A stretch of 5,524 nt of DNA from positions 1 to 5,524 of the forward strand of contig CAIQEX010000340.1 of the NCBI GenBank assembly GCA_903870955.1. Reading direction: 5' to 3'. This DNA is from an uncultured beta proteobacterium (GTDB lineage Bacteria; Pseudomonadota; Gammaproteobacteria; Burkholderiales; Burkholderiaceae_C). Shown here piece by piece: positions 5,420-5,524 of this stretch; the first letter of the stretch is position 1; every line of letters starts with the position of its first letter. The notes beneath the pieces are model-generated. The model worked only from the letters and a program-made list of their open reading frames with translations. It ran no database searches and was not told the DNA's origin. Made by a program: the position numbers and the translations under genes.

Positions 5420-5524
5420 CTAACCACTGTCCCTCAACACACGCTCCAAAGCCTGAATATTCTGCACCTTGAGGACTCCGAGCTTGACCATCAACTGGTT
5501 TGCAGGGCTCTTCAAAAGGACAAG
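5420..5524 (-). CDS. C-terminal end of an unrecognised gene (5' part outside the window)
   Basis: A minus-strand frame is open from the right edge to a TAG at 5420-5422, giving 34 residues that end ALERVLRDSG. The sequence looks like ordinary soluble protein (KSPANQLMVKLGVLKVQ followed by a charged helix), with no low-complexity composition and no membrane segment. I do not recognise the family. It is on the same strand as the chemotaxis genes and 194 bases before them, so it may belong to the same motility locus. A short open frame at a window edge could also be chance; the other two minus-strand frames here read less like protein. Confidence 0.5.
   Translation of the reverse strand, partial: LVLLKSPANQLMVKLGVLKVQNIQALERVLRDSG

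Noticed and set aside
5370..5420. Direct repeat of the 8-mer GCCCATGC (5370-5377 and 5413-5420)
   Set aside because: The repeat is short, one copy abuts the stop of the upstream gene, and the flanks do not match. Probably chance.
4981..5472. Plus-strand open frame of 163 codons crossing the leader
   Set aside because: It overlaps the cheZ-like gene antisense and continues through noncoding sequence. Its composition changes abruptly and no motif is visible.

Overview
The window is one chemotaxis gene cluster, read entirely on the minus strand. The order along transcription (right to left) is: 3' tail of an unrecognised gene, a short cheZ-like gene, a single-domain cheY-type response regulator, cheA, cheW, cheR, and a cheD that runs off the left edge. 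GC content is moderate, and the protein sequences and gene order (cheY-cheA-cheW-cheR-cheD, with cheB expected beyond the left edge) look proteobacterial. The best guess is a motile betaproteobacterium of the Burkholderiales/Comamonadaceae type. That placement is inference from remembered family features, not from a search.

Layout, left to right: 1-694 cheD (C-terminal end cut off, probably by a few residues); 764-1621 cheR; 1673-2161 cheW; 2173-4338 cheA; 4383-4745 cheY-type regulator; 4782-5225 cheZ-like gene; 5226-5419 noncoding leader; 5420-5524 last 34 codons of an unidentified gene. Gaps between the chemotaxis genes are 11-69 bases and no terminator is visible between them, so they probably form one transcript. 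cheA, cheW and the cheY-type gene have well-placed Shine-Dalgarno sequences. cheR has none.

Together the genes encode a nearly complete signalling core. CheW links receptors to the kinase CheA, and CheA phosphorylates the CheY-type regulator (and presumably CheB). CheR methylates receptors and CheD deamidates them. The upstream protein carries what looks like the CheZ catalytic Asp-x-x-x-Gln signature and a CheZ-like acidic C-terminal tail, so it may dephosphorylate the regulator. No receptor (MCP) gene lies in the window.

Most of the window is ordinary chemotaxis machinery. The points worth a second look are the compact CheZ-like protein, a recent in-frame duplication in the CheA linker that repeats a GFGFFD-type motif, a mini-ORF that overlaps the cheR start by ATGA, and a 10-base AT-rich element shared by the cheA and cheR leaders.
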